DNA of 64,000 nucleotides from contig NC_051082.1 in NCBI RefSeq assembly GCF_004664715.2, positions 5,199,848-5,263,847 of the forward strand. The letters are read 5' to 3'. Positions 55,401 to 64,000 of the stretch are shown here, piece by piece. This stretch comes from Peromyscus leucopus (taxonomy: Eukaryota > Chordata > Mammalia > Rodentia > Cricetidae). The position numbers were made by a program, and so were the translations under genes. The number at the start of each line of letters is the position of its first letter. Position 1 is the first letter of the stretch. The notes under the pieces were generated by a model, which ran no database searches, had not been told where the DNA came from, and saw only the letters and a program-made list of their open reading frames with translations.

Positions 55401-58400
55401 GACACAGGTAAGTGTGATTGGCCTGTCAGGATTATGAACAAGGAACTGGGTGGCCTTCAGTGAAATGGCCACAGTCCAAAGAGTGAAGAGTGTAAGTGAC
55501 TACGTGCCCAAGTGCCATGCGCATGTCTGTCTACATTAAAAGCCCACCGTGGCGTCTCAGACTAGGCTGTGAAATCAGAAACCCTCTCAACACTGCTGAT
55601 GCCTCTGAAATGTCAAGTCTGGGTCTTGCTAATTGTCTTCTGAGATGAGAACAAGTTCTTGGTTTCAATCGCCCCAGCCCCTCACACGGGATTTAATCCA
55701 GGGCCTCAAGCACAGAGGCACATGGTCTACCAGAGCTGTGACCCTGGCATACTGAGACAGAGTACAAGTTACTCAGGCTGGCCTGAACTAGTTCTTAACC
55801 CAAGAAGTCTATGAAATTGTGATTCTCCTGCCTTAGCCTCTGTAGTGCCTGGGATTACAAGGCTGTGTCAACTTAAAAAAAAAAAAAAATTAATTACTCT
55901 GTATTTACAAAGAAGATGCCCTTAGATAAACTTTAACCATGTTTATCTTTGTAAGAACCAGGCAGTGGTGGCACACGCCTTTAATCCCAACACATGGAGG
56001 CAGGAGGAGCTCGGTGAGTTCAAGGCCAGCCTGGTCTACAGAGTAAGCTCCAGGACAGCCAGGGCTACATAACACAGTGAAATCCTGTCTGGAGAAACAA
56101 AAAACAAAAGCTACACTGTTTGGAAAAAATATGGCAGGAAATAAAAAGTTACAGATAATTCAATAGTTTCAGAAACCAAAAGTATTTGTAAGAATGGAAA
56201 AGATAATCAATGAACAACGGTCCTGCTCAACATCTCCTTTTAAATGTCTGTTTCTTTCTTTGTGTGCACATGTGTGCACCTAGGTGAGTGCACACCACGG
56301 CACATGTGCAGACGTTGGGGTGTTGGGTCCTTCCTTCTACTGTGTGCTGGGGGGGGGGGATGACTGAACTTAAGTCATTAGGCTTGGTGGCAAGTGCCTT
56401 ACCCATCAGCCACCTCCCCAGTCTCTGTTCTACATTTCCTAAAGAAACTCAAGACACCTGCTTTCAGAGATATGGATTGCCTCCAGAAATTAAAATAAAA
56501 ACAAAAAATGACTATGCACATGGGTATGAAGTGTGAGTTGGGGTGGTCAGAGGACAACGTGGCGGAGTCCTTTCCTGCCTCTATGCAGGTGCTGGGACTT
56601 GAATGCAGGCCGTCAGGCTTCTGCAGTGAGTTCCTTTGCCCGCTCAGCCATCACCCTAGCCAATTTTAGTTTTCCTTATTTTTTTGCATATGTGTGTGTA
56701 CCTTCCTCAATCGCTCTCTCCCTTACCTATGGAGACAAGGTGTCTCACTGTTTGGTCTAGCCTGGCTAGTGGCTTGCTCTGGAGAACCCATCCTGCTTCT
56801 GGTGCCCGGCCATTGAAAGTGGACCGCTGTGCCCAACTTGGCTTCTCACATGGATTCTGGGAGTGTGAACTTCAGTCCTCACCTTGCCTGGCAAATCTTC
56901 TACCCACTGAGCCATCTCCCAGCACCGTCTGATGAACTCTACAGACACTGAAAGGAGAGCTATAGGAAAAGGTGATGTCTGACAGAGTGCTCTCTACAAA
57001 GGCCAAGTTTCAGAACAAAGACATCACTCCAAGAAAATGACTTGTGTGAGGACACATTAAACTACATCCTTGTGTCTCAGAAAAGGTGGAGGAAATGCAA
57101 GTCCTGATGTTCCAGCAAAGGGATCTCAGCCTGTTGGTCTCCATTGTGCACTAGCCTAGATGGGGCTGTGAGGCAGGCCTGAGCACTGGTCTGTGGGGGC
57201 TGAGTGATCTAAGGCATTCTCACCCTCTGCAGTACAGGTATGGGACCACCCATTTCAAAGGGTCTCACAACCTTAATCCCAGCAAGCAAGAGCTCGATTC
57301 TCTGGCTTTCCTTTAGGAAGAGCACCTGTGACCTGGCCTTAAAAGTTTTTTAATCTGAAGCTGCATGGTGGTGGCGGTGCCTTTAATCCCAGCACTCGGG
57401 AGGCAGAGGCAGGTGGATCTCTGTGAGTTTGAGGCCAGCCTAGTCTACAGAGCGAGATCCAGGACAGGCTCCAAAGCTACACAGAGAAACCCTGTCTCAA
57501 AAAACCAAAAAAAAAAGTTAAAAAGTTTTAAAATCTGAAATAGCATTCTTTGACGGCAACATAAAAACACAAACCAGTCTCTGGTTTTTCCGGGTGCAGA
57601 AAAAGCTTGTTTCTCAAGAGAACCAATGAGTGCAGAAACTACAATCTGGGGGTGACGCTTGTTGTTCTCAATGTCCCGCTCTCACCCACGCCCCACAACC
57701 AACCACTCCCACAGGTAAACGCACTCACGCAGTTCCCAGGATCTGCCAATGTCTTTGGGGGTTGGGACCTACAGCTTGAGAACCACTGCTCTCGGGGACT
57801 AGCTAGGAATGTGCTGACCACAGGGGCTGTCGCTCCTTGCTAGTACAGGGGGAACGTGTGAACTGAGATGCTGGAGAGGGCTTCAGGGTAGCGGTCAGCC
57901 AGTGCCAACAGAGAGTGCACCTTGCATGGTGTGTGATAGACCTCCATGCTGATAAGCCCGCTCTTTTGCCTTCTTTGTCTGCATGGTGTGATTAATCTTT
58001 GGAATCAGTGACTGGAGTGTGTGTGTGACGCGGTGTCACATCCAAGAAGTAGCTTCCAGACTCCCAGGAAGCCCAGGACAGGACAAAACTATGCTGCCTC
58101 ACACAAACTAGGCTATTTGTTAGGTCTCTTGAGTGGAGTTTACTCTGGATGCATTTTTAGATGCAAATGATGCATTTAGAAGCACACACTGAACTATATC
58201 CCCAGGCAAACATGAAAACTGAACCCAGGGCCTCATGCATGCTAGGCAGATGCTCTACCACTGAGCTACAGTCCCTAGCCCTCCTCTGGATGCATTTCTA
58301 ATCAGTAATATTTCATTTCAAACATCCACACACATCCTGCTTTCAAGAAGACAGCTTTCCTTGGCCCCCGGATCTCTAGGTCTGCTACAGTCAATGTTTC

Positions 58401-61400
58401 CCTTCCCTTGGCACACTCATGGTGACTAGGGTTCTCCCTTCTACTCTGGGGTCAGTGAGTCAACCATCCTGGCATTTATGAACATGTTACCTTTTTCTGC
58501 ATAATTCTCAGCTCGTCACTCAAGTTGTTATTCACCTTCATTAGCTGCTGTATCTTGGCCTCAGAAGCCACTAGGGCGCTTCTGACCTCCATAAAGTCCT
58601 GCACAGTGACTGGTCCATCTGACAAATCTGAATCTAGGCTCTAAAAATAAATTGGGGAAAACGTTCACAATCTGAGATGATGATGTTAAAGACTACAGCT
58701 AAAAAATCTCAATCTCTGGCCATGCCAGCTGAACTGCAAAGTTAAACCAAATGAGAAGCAGGGGCCCTATAGTACTTTTGACTTTGAAAGCCAGAATTTC
58801 CTAAAGGAGCAGGTAGGGAGCTGCAAACCTATATGGACACTGACTGTCTAAGGTTTGTCCTGACTTGCACACATCTTCCTTGCTAATTTAAAAACCCATT
58901 CTTTCAAGAATTCATTCATTCCATACTACTTCCTGAGCATCAAGCGATTTCCAGTGAGTGGGATGTATCAGGAGAGAAAATAAAGACTGCCGCTTCCATG
59001 GTGTGTGTGCCCAGTAGGTGAGAGGGAGGACTAACGTGGAATCACAGCAGGGCTGAGGTGATTAGTGCTGTGGAAGCAACAGATACAGTGGAGCAGGGGA
59101 GGGAGAAAGCTGGACCAGGCTTCATGTTAAGGTGTTGGGGGATCTCTAAGTCGTGTCTGAGGAGCGGGGGCATCAGTGAGAATATCCAGAGGAGAAGCTT
59201 CCAATCAGCAGCAGAGCTCAGCTAGAGGGAGCCGAGGTTTGGAAGAAGAGTGGGAACCTAGTCATTCAGTGGAGGGTCTAGCCCGAGGGTCTGGGAAGGA
59301 CCTTGGCTTTCACTGGCAGGGGTATCCCTTCTGCCAATGTGAGGTAGCAAATGCTGAACACATCTCTGTCCACCCCCCTGCTTCAAGCTATCTCCTTGCT
59401 CAGTATTCTAGTGTCTGTGGAGTGCCTCTGGGGGTCAGTCCTGGGGCTCCAGCCTGCAGTGGGTGGGGCCTTCTCTCATGTTCATAGTACAGTGCCTCAG
59501 TTTCTCCCACTGGCCCCTCTGGCCTAAGCCCTGAGGGAGCTCTGTGGTCAGCCCTTTCCAGCGTAAAGCTTCTGGGCTCTGCACTGCCCTCTAGGCCTCA
59601 GTCCTCCGGGGTGGTGTCACAACCTCTGCGCTGTGTGACCAACCTTTAGGCTGGTCCTCCCCTCTGCCCAGCCCTCTCTGCTCCATCTTCTTCCTGCTTA
59701 AGATCCCTACGCTGTCCAAGCCTCCACCCTTGGTGCTCGGTCTCTGCCCCTCCTGGCTGGCTGTCCTTCACGACTCACACCACCTGTGTGGTGCACCTTT
59801 TCCTGTTACCATCCACTTCCCCAGCAGTGACCTCTTCTGGGGAAAGAAGAGCCTCATTGGAAGAAGAGCATGCAGAGAAACCACCTGATAAAAATTTGAG
59901 CACATAAAAGCTTCTGGTCATGCCCCATAAAACAGTCATGACACCAACAGGGATGACTTTTCATTTGCTTAATTTAACAGCATTTACTTTTTTATCTTTG
60001 CTTGTCTTGAGGTAGCAGGGAACCCAGTTTCATCCATAGCACCTTTGAAGGGCTAACCCTTGCAATTTTGCAGGCAAGTTTTATTTTTTTGCATGTGTAT
60101 GTGTGCTTTTTCTGGTGGTGCTGGGAATTGAACTCAGGGCCTTGTTCATGTTTGGCAAGCCATTCAGTGTCAGGCCCAGTGGGAGAAGAAGTTGAAGAGA
60201 CACCCGTCTGTCCAGTCTACGTGTGTCCTCTCACCTTCTGCCGGCTTGCCTTGCTCGCTCTGGTCTCCACGTCTGTGTCTTCGTCTGAGGCCACACTGTC
60301 ATAGTCTGGCTGGTCGTTGTCCTGGCTCTCAGTGCTGTGCTGGTTACTGACGGTTCTCAGTATGAGTTCCACATTATCTATTCACAGAAGCGGGAAAACA
60401 ATTTCAGACTTACAATCTATTCTTTCCTCCTAAAAACTACTAGGATGACTTACTGGTTTACCCATTTAAAGGACTGAAAGAAAATGAGAGAAATAATAAC
60501 ATTGCATTCTTATCCATAGAGGGCTAACAGAAAGCAAGCAGCCCAATGGATAGCTACACAGAAAAGGTCAGAGTCCCTGATCCAAGCCTGTAGAGAGCTG
60601 ACCTAGGTCTTCTGCATATACGTTATAGCTGAGCAGCTTGGTGTTCTTGTGGAACTCCTAAGAGTGGGAGGGGCGGGGCTGTCTCTGACTCTTTTGCCTG
60701 TTTGTGGGATCCTTTTCCTCCTACTGGGTTGCCTCGTCCAGCCTAGATGAGATGGTATATTCCTGGTCTTACTGTGGCTTGTTATGCCGTGTTTGGTTGA
60801 TGGCCCTGGGAGGCTTGCTCTTTTCTGAGGGGAGACAGAGTGGGGGTAGGTCTGGGGGAAAACGGAAGGGTCAGGGAGAGACTTGGGGTCTCCAATCTGT
60901 GGTTGGGAATAAAATGTATGAGAGAAGAAGAAAAAAAAAACCCGCTCGTCCACCCACTGTGGCTGGACAAGCTCGGGGCTACCAGACTCAGCCAAGGATG
61001 TGCTTTGGGCAAATACTGAATCTGCCGGTCAGGAGCAATTCCATGTGCATATTCTTATATGGTCCAGTCTCCTGACACTTCCCTTACAAAATCGAGACTA
61101 CACCAAACCCTTAAAAATGTCTAATTTCACTTCCCATCACTAAGTGTTTCTGGAATGTTTGTGTGTTACTCTTGTGACTGCTTCTCTAGAATGTATTACT
61201 TAGCTGTTTCTAACGTCTGATATTATATACAACACACATGAAACATCTGGTCATTCCTCTTTAAGAGGAGGCTTCTTTTGAGGTTTCAAATTAATGCAGA
61301 CTCTCCAGACTGCATCTTTACCAATCTACTGCACCTTCCCAGTCTTTATTCTTGGTTGAATTAACAGAACCACAATCTTGAACGAACAAACAAGAGGAAA

Positions 61401-63504
61401 CACAAATTATTGTCTGCCTTTGGAGAATGTGATGCTGACTGGAACCTTAATTTTTATGGTACAAATATCTTGTTTAAGTGCCTCAAAAATAAAAGGCGTC
61501 ATTTCTGTACACAGACAAACGGAGACTAGAGTTATGGGCCAGCTACGGGGAAGTGGGTTCCTATGTCTGCAGATGGGACTTGTGAGAGCTACTCCGAGAC
61601 GGACGCTCAGCGTGCTTTACACTTCCCATCACAATGCTGCTTGCTATAGACACCTGACGTTTACAGCAGCATCCAATCACGCAGAGGTAGAGGGTTCTGA
61701 ATGCAAGGGACAGCAGGGGAAATATACTATATTAATTAGTATATAAATATACTAGTTAAGGGCCGTCATTTTCTCATTTATGTCCTTTGTACACTTTAAA
61801 TTAGGCTTCCGGGTTCATTTCAAGGTGCTAATTTTATGGGGAAATAAGTGACTAGGAAAACAATTACATGTAAGATAAATCTGAGTAACCCTTGATAATT
61901 CTGAAGTATTCTTTGTTCATCAGAGCTCCAACAGGTGGCTTCCTATCACAATAAATTAGCAATGAAACTCTCAGGATGGCTAGGCTACGTTTATGACTAT
62001 CCATGACCCCGGCTCTGGACTGAACCATGTCTTAGAAGGCCCAGGCACACTCTCAGAGCTGGACACTTGCCTTTTGACCTGGACAGAGGACTGCCTTGCT
62101 GTCTCCTCTTGGCGTCACTGAGGATGTCGATGACCAGCGTAGCAAATTCATGGGCATTAAACCGAGCTAATTTCTGTCTGCCCTAGGGGGAGAAAACAAT
62201 GGAAAAATGTGAGCGTGGACAGAGACAGCAAGTGCTCCACACTGACAGACTTAGGCTCGATCGCATTCACTCGGTCACCAGCATTCTCCACTTAACACCA
62301 ACATCTGCTGTTGTGAGTCAAAATAAAATAGTTCTGGTAGGAGGTAGAGATCATTGCTGGACACCTGACTAGCACATGAGGCCCTGGGTTCCATTTCCAG
62401 CACTATCAGAATATAAAAACGTAGCTCTATTATCAATGATTTAACTTGGAGGTGAGTGAACAGTGAATCTGGAGGGAAATCTCCAAATTTCAAGATAAGG
62501 GTAGAGTGTGGATGTGGACTCCATTCCTTCAGACAGTTGTTAGTGGGAACTAAAACCCTCTCCTCATTTTCTCACTCCTCTGTCAGAGAGTGAGGCTCCC
62601 TTGAATGTTCTATTGTTACAGACAACACATATGGATAAATCTGCTCCCATTTTTTGGGAAATATTCTTAAACGAGGATTCCTTTGTACAAGGACTCACTA
62701 CATTTGAGGCTTCTGACCCATCAGTAAACAGTCTTCCTCCTTCCTTTCCCACTGCTCTCCCCATCTGTCACGCTCTTGCTATGGACCCAGGCTGGCTTCA
62801 AGCTGGAGGTCCCAGTCCCAGCCTCCTGAGCACTGACGTCACACCCGTGTGTCTGTCACCTGCAGCCGCTCACAGTCTTGTCAGCAGCAGCAGAGCCTGT
62901 CACACCCCATCGCCAGCCAGTGTCCTTTACTATCTGTTACCATGTTCCTTTCATGTCTTTCTGTCCATATCCGCTTTTATTCATTCTCAAGTTGTCTGTT
63001 CACGTGTACACAGGATACTAACTACCATGACATCAGCCATTTCCCAAATAATATGAACTTTTCACACTGAGCCACTTGCCTGATTTCGTGTTGAGGAGTA
63101 CTCAGGATTGACCGGAAGAAAGGGGACGACGGTTGTCTCGGTTACCAGGGTGCTGTGGTTTTGCGTGGCAAGCCAGACTAGCCGGAGGAAAAGAGCCAGA
63201 GACAGAATCTCATCACACCTGCGGTGCCTGCCACAGCTCCGTGGGGAGGCACGGCCCACACACTACGAGGGAGACGTGGGGAAGCACACTCCAAAGCCAA
63301 CCCACACACAAGTACACGTCAACACACGGGGTAGGAGGACAGCAGCAACCGGGCAAGTAAAACACAGGCTGGCAGCTTGCCACCTCCCAAGGAGAGCAGA
63401 AGCTTAGAGAGAAAGCCGCGTGGTAAGTCACCTGCATCGGTCTCTCGCCTGTCAACTTCATCGTACACATCCATGGCAAGTTCTTCAAACAAATGATTAC
63501 TTAG
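44470..63504 (-). CDS. GIT2: GIT2, ARF GTPase-activating scaffold (C-terminal 487 residues, 11 exons; 5' part outside window)
   Basis: Joined on the minus strand: 63504-63432, 63177-63080, 62182-62071, 60377-60235, 58640-58491, 54040-53792, 51902-51813, 48507-48425, 47955-47767, 45259-45196 and 44682-44470 (1464 bases, 487 codons plus stop, all phases consistent). GIT2 inactivates ARF GTPases and scaffolds PIX, PAK, FAK and paxillin at focal adhesions and centrosomes. The ArfGAP zinc finger and ankyrin repeats lie upstream of the window. Present here are two Spa2-homology segments (LSNHLFEELAMDVYDEVDRR and RFNAHEFATLVIDILSDAKR), an acidic linker with PDYDSVASDEDTD, a coiled coil (MKVNNNLSDELRIMQKK on), a Ser-rich linker, and the C-terminal paxillin-binding helical domain ending KENNN. 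No disruption is seen. Two consecutive introns use GC donors. Confidence 0.96.
45196..45259 (-). CDS. GIT2: GIT2 exon, paxillin-binding domain helix
   Basis: Acceptor GTCTTACAG; completes a serine codon, then YIPCSERIHVAVTEMAALFP K. The donor is AAA|GTAAGT, phase 0. Confidence 0.96.
45805..45962 (+). repeat. B1 SINE in a GIT2 intron, opposite strand
   Basis: CCGCCAGGCGGTGGAGGCGC, CCTTTAATCCCAGCACTTGG, CAGGAAAGAAAGGTGCCAAA and ATCTCGAAAAACCAAAAAAG. The AAAGGTGCCAAAGC form is the complement of the TTTGCGCCTTTCC-like variant. Confidence 0.93.
46460..46498. repeat. TG microsatellite in a GIT2 intron
   Basis: About 19 TG units followed by AGCGTGAGCGCGCACACACA. Confidence 0.95.
47478..47754. repeat. 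C/G-rich minisatellite next to a GIT2 5' splice site
   Basis: Seven full units and one partial unit, each beginning CTGGCCCGGGTGCACACTCA, then either GAGCACACCCACCCCG or GCACACCCACCCCG (about 36 or 34 bases), with poly-C expansions in two units (near 47540 and 47658). It ends 11 bases from the donor of exon 47767-47955. Confidence 0.95.
47767..47955 (-). CDS. GIT2: GIT2 exon, start of the paxillin-binding domain
   Basis: Acceptor TAACTGTCCACAG; completes a valine codon, then PNRKGRQRSVVWPGDGSLPD, TAEPHLVPSPTLPSTEDVIR, KTEQITKNIQELLRAAQEN and THD plus AG. The donor is CAG|GTACGA. The first residues (VPNRKG) differ from the GSSRKG I recall in human and mouse. A minisatellite starts 11 bases into the next intron. 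Confidence 0.94.
48425..48507 (-). CDS. GIT2: GIT2 exon (ASRLEKQNSTPESDYDN...)
   Basis: Acceptor CATCTCTTTTCGTAG; encodes ASRLEKQNSTPESDYDNTPY DTEPDDT plus two bases. The donor is CAGT|GTATGT; the neighbouring CACA|GTGTAT cut is out of phase with the next exon. The SDYDN tyrosine context is conserved in the family. Confidence 0.92.
49796..49842. repeat. CA microsatellite in a GIT2 intron
   Basis: CACACACACAAACACATGCG followed by a CA run, preceded by a poly-T stretch. Confidence 0.9.
51037..51219 (-). repeat. TTC repeat and B1 SINE in a GIT2 intron (same strand as GIT2)
   Basis: A TTC run (about 51037-51062) and poly-T, then CCGAGACAGGGTTTCTCTGT, TAGCTTTGCGCCTTTCCTGG and GGCGCCACCACTGCCCGGC; the cricetid-type B1. 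Confidence 0.93.
51813..51902 (-). CDS. GIT2: GIT2 alternative-type cassette exon (IGRSALVTSS...)
   Basis: Acceptor CCCACTTCCAG-type site just upstream; 30 codons IGRSALVTSSSSLPSFPSTL SWSRDESARR, in frame at both ends. A phase 0-0 exon of 90 bases can be skipped without frameshift, and GIT2 is known for alternative exons in this linker. The donor is AGG|GTTAAG. Confidence 0.94.
52531..52672 (-). repeat. B1 SINE in a GIT2 intron
   Basis: TTTCAAGACAGGGTTTCCCT, GGCCTCGAACTCACAGAGAT and GGTGTGCGCCACCACCACCT; slightly shortened on the left. Confidence 0.9.
53245..53432 (-). repeat. B2 SINE in a GIT2 intron
   Basis: GCACGTGCATGCAGTGTGCC, GGAGGCCAGAAGAGGGAGTC, GCTGGGAAATGAACCCAGGT and ATTGAGCCATGCCTCCAGCC. 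Confidence 0.92.
53792..54040 (-). CDS. GIT2: GIT2 exon, end of coiled coil and Ser/Arg-rich linker
   Basis: Acceptor CTGACATTTCTTTCAG; 83 codons from LQTLQSENSSLRKQATTNAC through SLKRRPSARGSRPMSMYETG to RLQPFPAH. The donor is CAT|GTAAGT, phase 0. This is the largest GIT2 exon in the window. Confidence 0.96.
55959..56105 (+). repeat. B1 SINE in a GIT2 intron (opposite strand)
   Basis: ACCAGGCAGTGGTGGCACAC to AATCCTGTCTGGAGAAACAA; a small deletion in the left arm (CACATGGAGGCAGGAGGAG). Confidence 0.9.
56225..56935 (-). repeat. Series of B3/B2-like SINE fragments in a GIT2 intron
   Basis: Three diverged complements follow each other: about 56225-56430 (GACTGAACTTAAGTCATTAG, CATCAGCCACCTCCCCAGTC), 56500-56665 (GTGCTGGGACTTGAATGCAG) and 56690-56930 (GGAGACAAGGTGTCTCACTG, CCACTGAGCCATCTCCCAGC). 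Confidence 0.65.
57360..57513 (+). repeat. B1 SINE in a GIT2 intron (opposite strand)
   Basis: GCTGCATGGTGGTGGCGGTG, CAGCACTCGGGAGGCAGAGG and CCTGTCTCAAAAAACCAAAA; well preserved. Confidence 0.93.
58193..58281 (-). repeat. ID/tRNA-derived SINE-like fragment in a GIT2 intron
   Basis: AACCCAGGGCCTCATGCATG, CTAGGCAGATGCTCTACCAC and TGAGCTACAGTCCCTAGCCC form the complement of a tRNA-derived SINE. Confidence 0.72.
58491..58640 (-). CDS. GIT2: GIT2 exon, start of coiled coil
   Basis: Acceptor CCAATTTATTTTTAG; 50 codons encode SLDSDLSDGPVTVQDFMEVR then a heptad-like helix to ELRIMQKK. This region mediates dimerisation in the family. The donor is AAG|GTAACA, phase 0. Confidence 0.96.
60235..60377 (-). 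CDS. GIT2: GIT2 exon, acidic linker
   Basis: Acceptor GCTTCTGTGAATAG; completes an aspartate codon, then NVELILRTVSNQHSTESQDN, DQPDYDSVASDEDTDVETRA and SKASRQK. It carries the conserved PDYDSV tyrosine site. The donor is AAG|GTGAGA, phase 0. Confidence 0.95.
60600..60948 (+). mobile_element. L1 3' end fragment in a GIT2 intron
   Basis: GCTTGGTGTTCTTGTGGAAC, CTCTGACTCTTTTGCCTGTT, GTTATGCCGTGTTTGGTTGA and TGGCCCTGGGAGGCTTGCTC are typical of the 3' UTR of old rodent L1 (Lx-type) elements. It ends AATAAAATGTATGAGAGAAG and an A-rich tail. It is opposite in strand to GIT2, non-coding and heavily 5'-truncated. Confidence 0.85.
62071..62182 (-). CDS. GIT2: GIT2 exon, second Spa2-homology segment
   Basis: Acceptor TTTTCTCCCCCTAG; encodes GRQKLARFNAHEFATLVIDI through QQGSPLSRSK plus one base (G). 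The intron starts GCAAGTGT, again a GC donor; using the GT four bases on would create a stop codon at the junction. Confidence 0.95.
63080..63177 (-). CDS. GIT2: GIT2 exon (WLATQNHSTLVTE...)
   Basis: Acceptor TTTTCCTCCGGCTAG; completes a valine codon, then WLATQNHSTLVTETTVVPFL to YSSTRNQ. The intron after it starts GCAAGTGG, a GC donor: cutting at the next GT would shift the frame of the following exon. Confidence 0.95.
63432..63504 (-). CDS. GIT2: GIT2 exon, first Spa2-homology segment
   Basis: Acceptor TTTACTTTCAG; encodes LSNHLFEELAMDVYDEVDRR ETDA plus one base. The donor is G|GTGACT. It is the most upstream GIT2 exon in the window; 63505-64000 is intron. Confidence 0.95.
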
Positions 63505-64000
63505 CTGAAAGTAAACATATCAGGGACACAAGGGACAAGAGTTAACACCAGGAGGATGCCTGTGGTGGGGTCACCCTCTCTCCAATGTCTTGTTCAAAGC
63601 CAGAGCCTAATGAATGCCGCCGCTGTCACCGTTAGCACTTCTCTGCCTGCTTACGACAGGCTACCAAGCGGCCGACGGGTCCTCACTCCGCTCTCACTGT
63701 GCCAGTCAGCACCCTAACCTCTGCTGTCCCAAAAGGAAGGGACCCTAAACCCTGGCAGGAGAAAGAAGTGAAAAGCTCAGGTGAGGAGGGCAGCTGATGG
63801 GTCGCCGTGGCAGAAGGTGAGGCTCTGGATCAGCCAGCCACTGTCGGGAGTGGGTAAGTATGGGGCCGCACGACACTTCTCAGCTAGGTTTCTTGCTGAC
63901 TTTCAACCCCAGAGCTGAGCCTCTTTACCAAGCAAAGCAAAATGTGGCTCACGAGGGCACTGTGGGGTGCAGCTTACAACACAATCCCACAGACCAAGGT
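63505..64000 (-). other. GIT2: GIT2 intron at the right window edge
   Basis: No further GIT2 exon is visible up to the edge. The sequence is unique-looking. The upstream exons with the ArfGAP and ankyrin domains must lie to the right. Confidence 0.75.

Overview
This window is rodent nuclear DNA. It is packed with B1 and B2 SINEs, an ID-like SINE, rodent L1 3' ends, long TG/CA microsatellites and spliced mammalian genes. Many B1 copies carry the 'tagctttgcgcctttcctggaactcac' diagnostic stretch beside copies of the mouse-like type. I take this, with moderate confidence, to point to a cricetid rodent (hamster, vole or deer mouse) rather than mouse or rat. No bacterial, plasmid or phage content is present.

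Three genes are recognisable from protein similarity, and their order (GLTP, TCHP, GIT2) is the conserved mammalian order of human 12q24.11 and mouse chromosome 5. (1) GLTP, glycolipid transfer protein, minus strand: only the first coding exon (1309-1411) and its CpG-rich promoter (about 1310-1760) are inside; bases 1-1308 are its first intron. (2) TCHP, trichoplein, plus strand: complete, with a CpG-island promoter and inferred non-coding exon near 17.2-17.5 kb and twelve coding exons from 18047 to 31817. These join in frame into 500 codons plus stop. (3) GIT2, an ArfGAP and paxillin-binding scaffold, minus strand: the last eleven coding exons (63504 down to 44470), encoding the C-terminal 487 residues, plus a probable 2.8 kb 3' UTR. 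GLTP and TCHP are divergent with 15 kb of repeat-filled DNA between their promoters; TCHP and GIT2 are convergent with about 9.5 kb between their 3' ends.

Layout: 1-1760 GLTP intron 1, exon 1 and promoter; 1.76-17.0 kb intergenic, mostly SINEs, simple repeats and two related old interspersed repeats; 17.0-32.2 kb TCHP; 32.2-41.6 kb intergenic, with a truncated L1 insertion, an AT-rich retroelement-like block and minisatellites; 41.6-64.0 kb GIT2. Exon coordinates were fixed by matching reading phase across every junction and by splice consensus.

The most notable observations are structural. Three introns begin with GC instead of GT (one in TCHP, two consecutive ones in GIT2). A G-rich minisatellite begins 11 bases inside a GIT2 intron and stays open in the exon's reading frame. 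There are several other minisatellites, a pure GGC run inside a B1 element, and three evenly spaced CCAAT boxes in the GLTP promoter. I found no evidence for a new gene or an undescribed multi-gene system.
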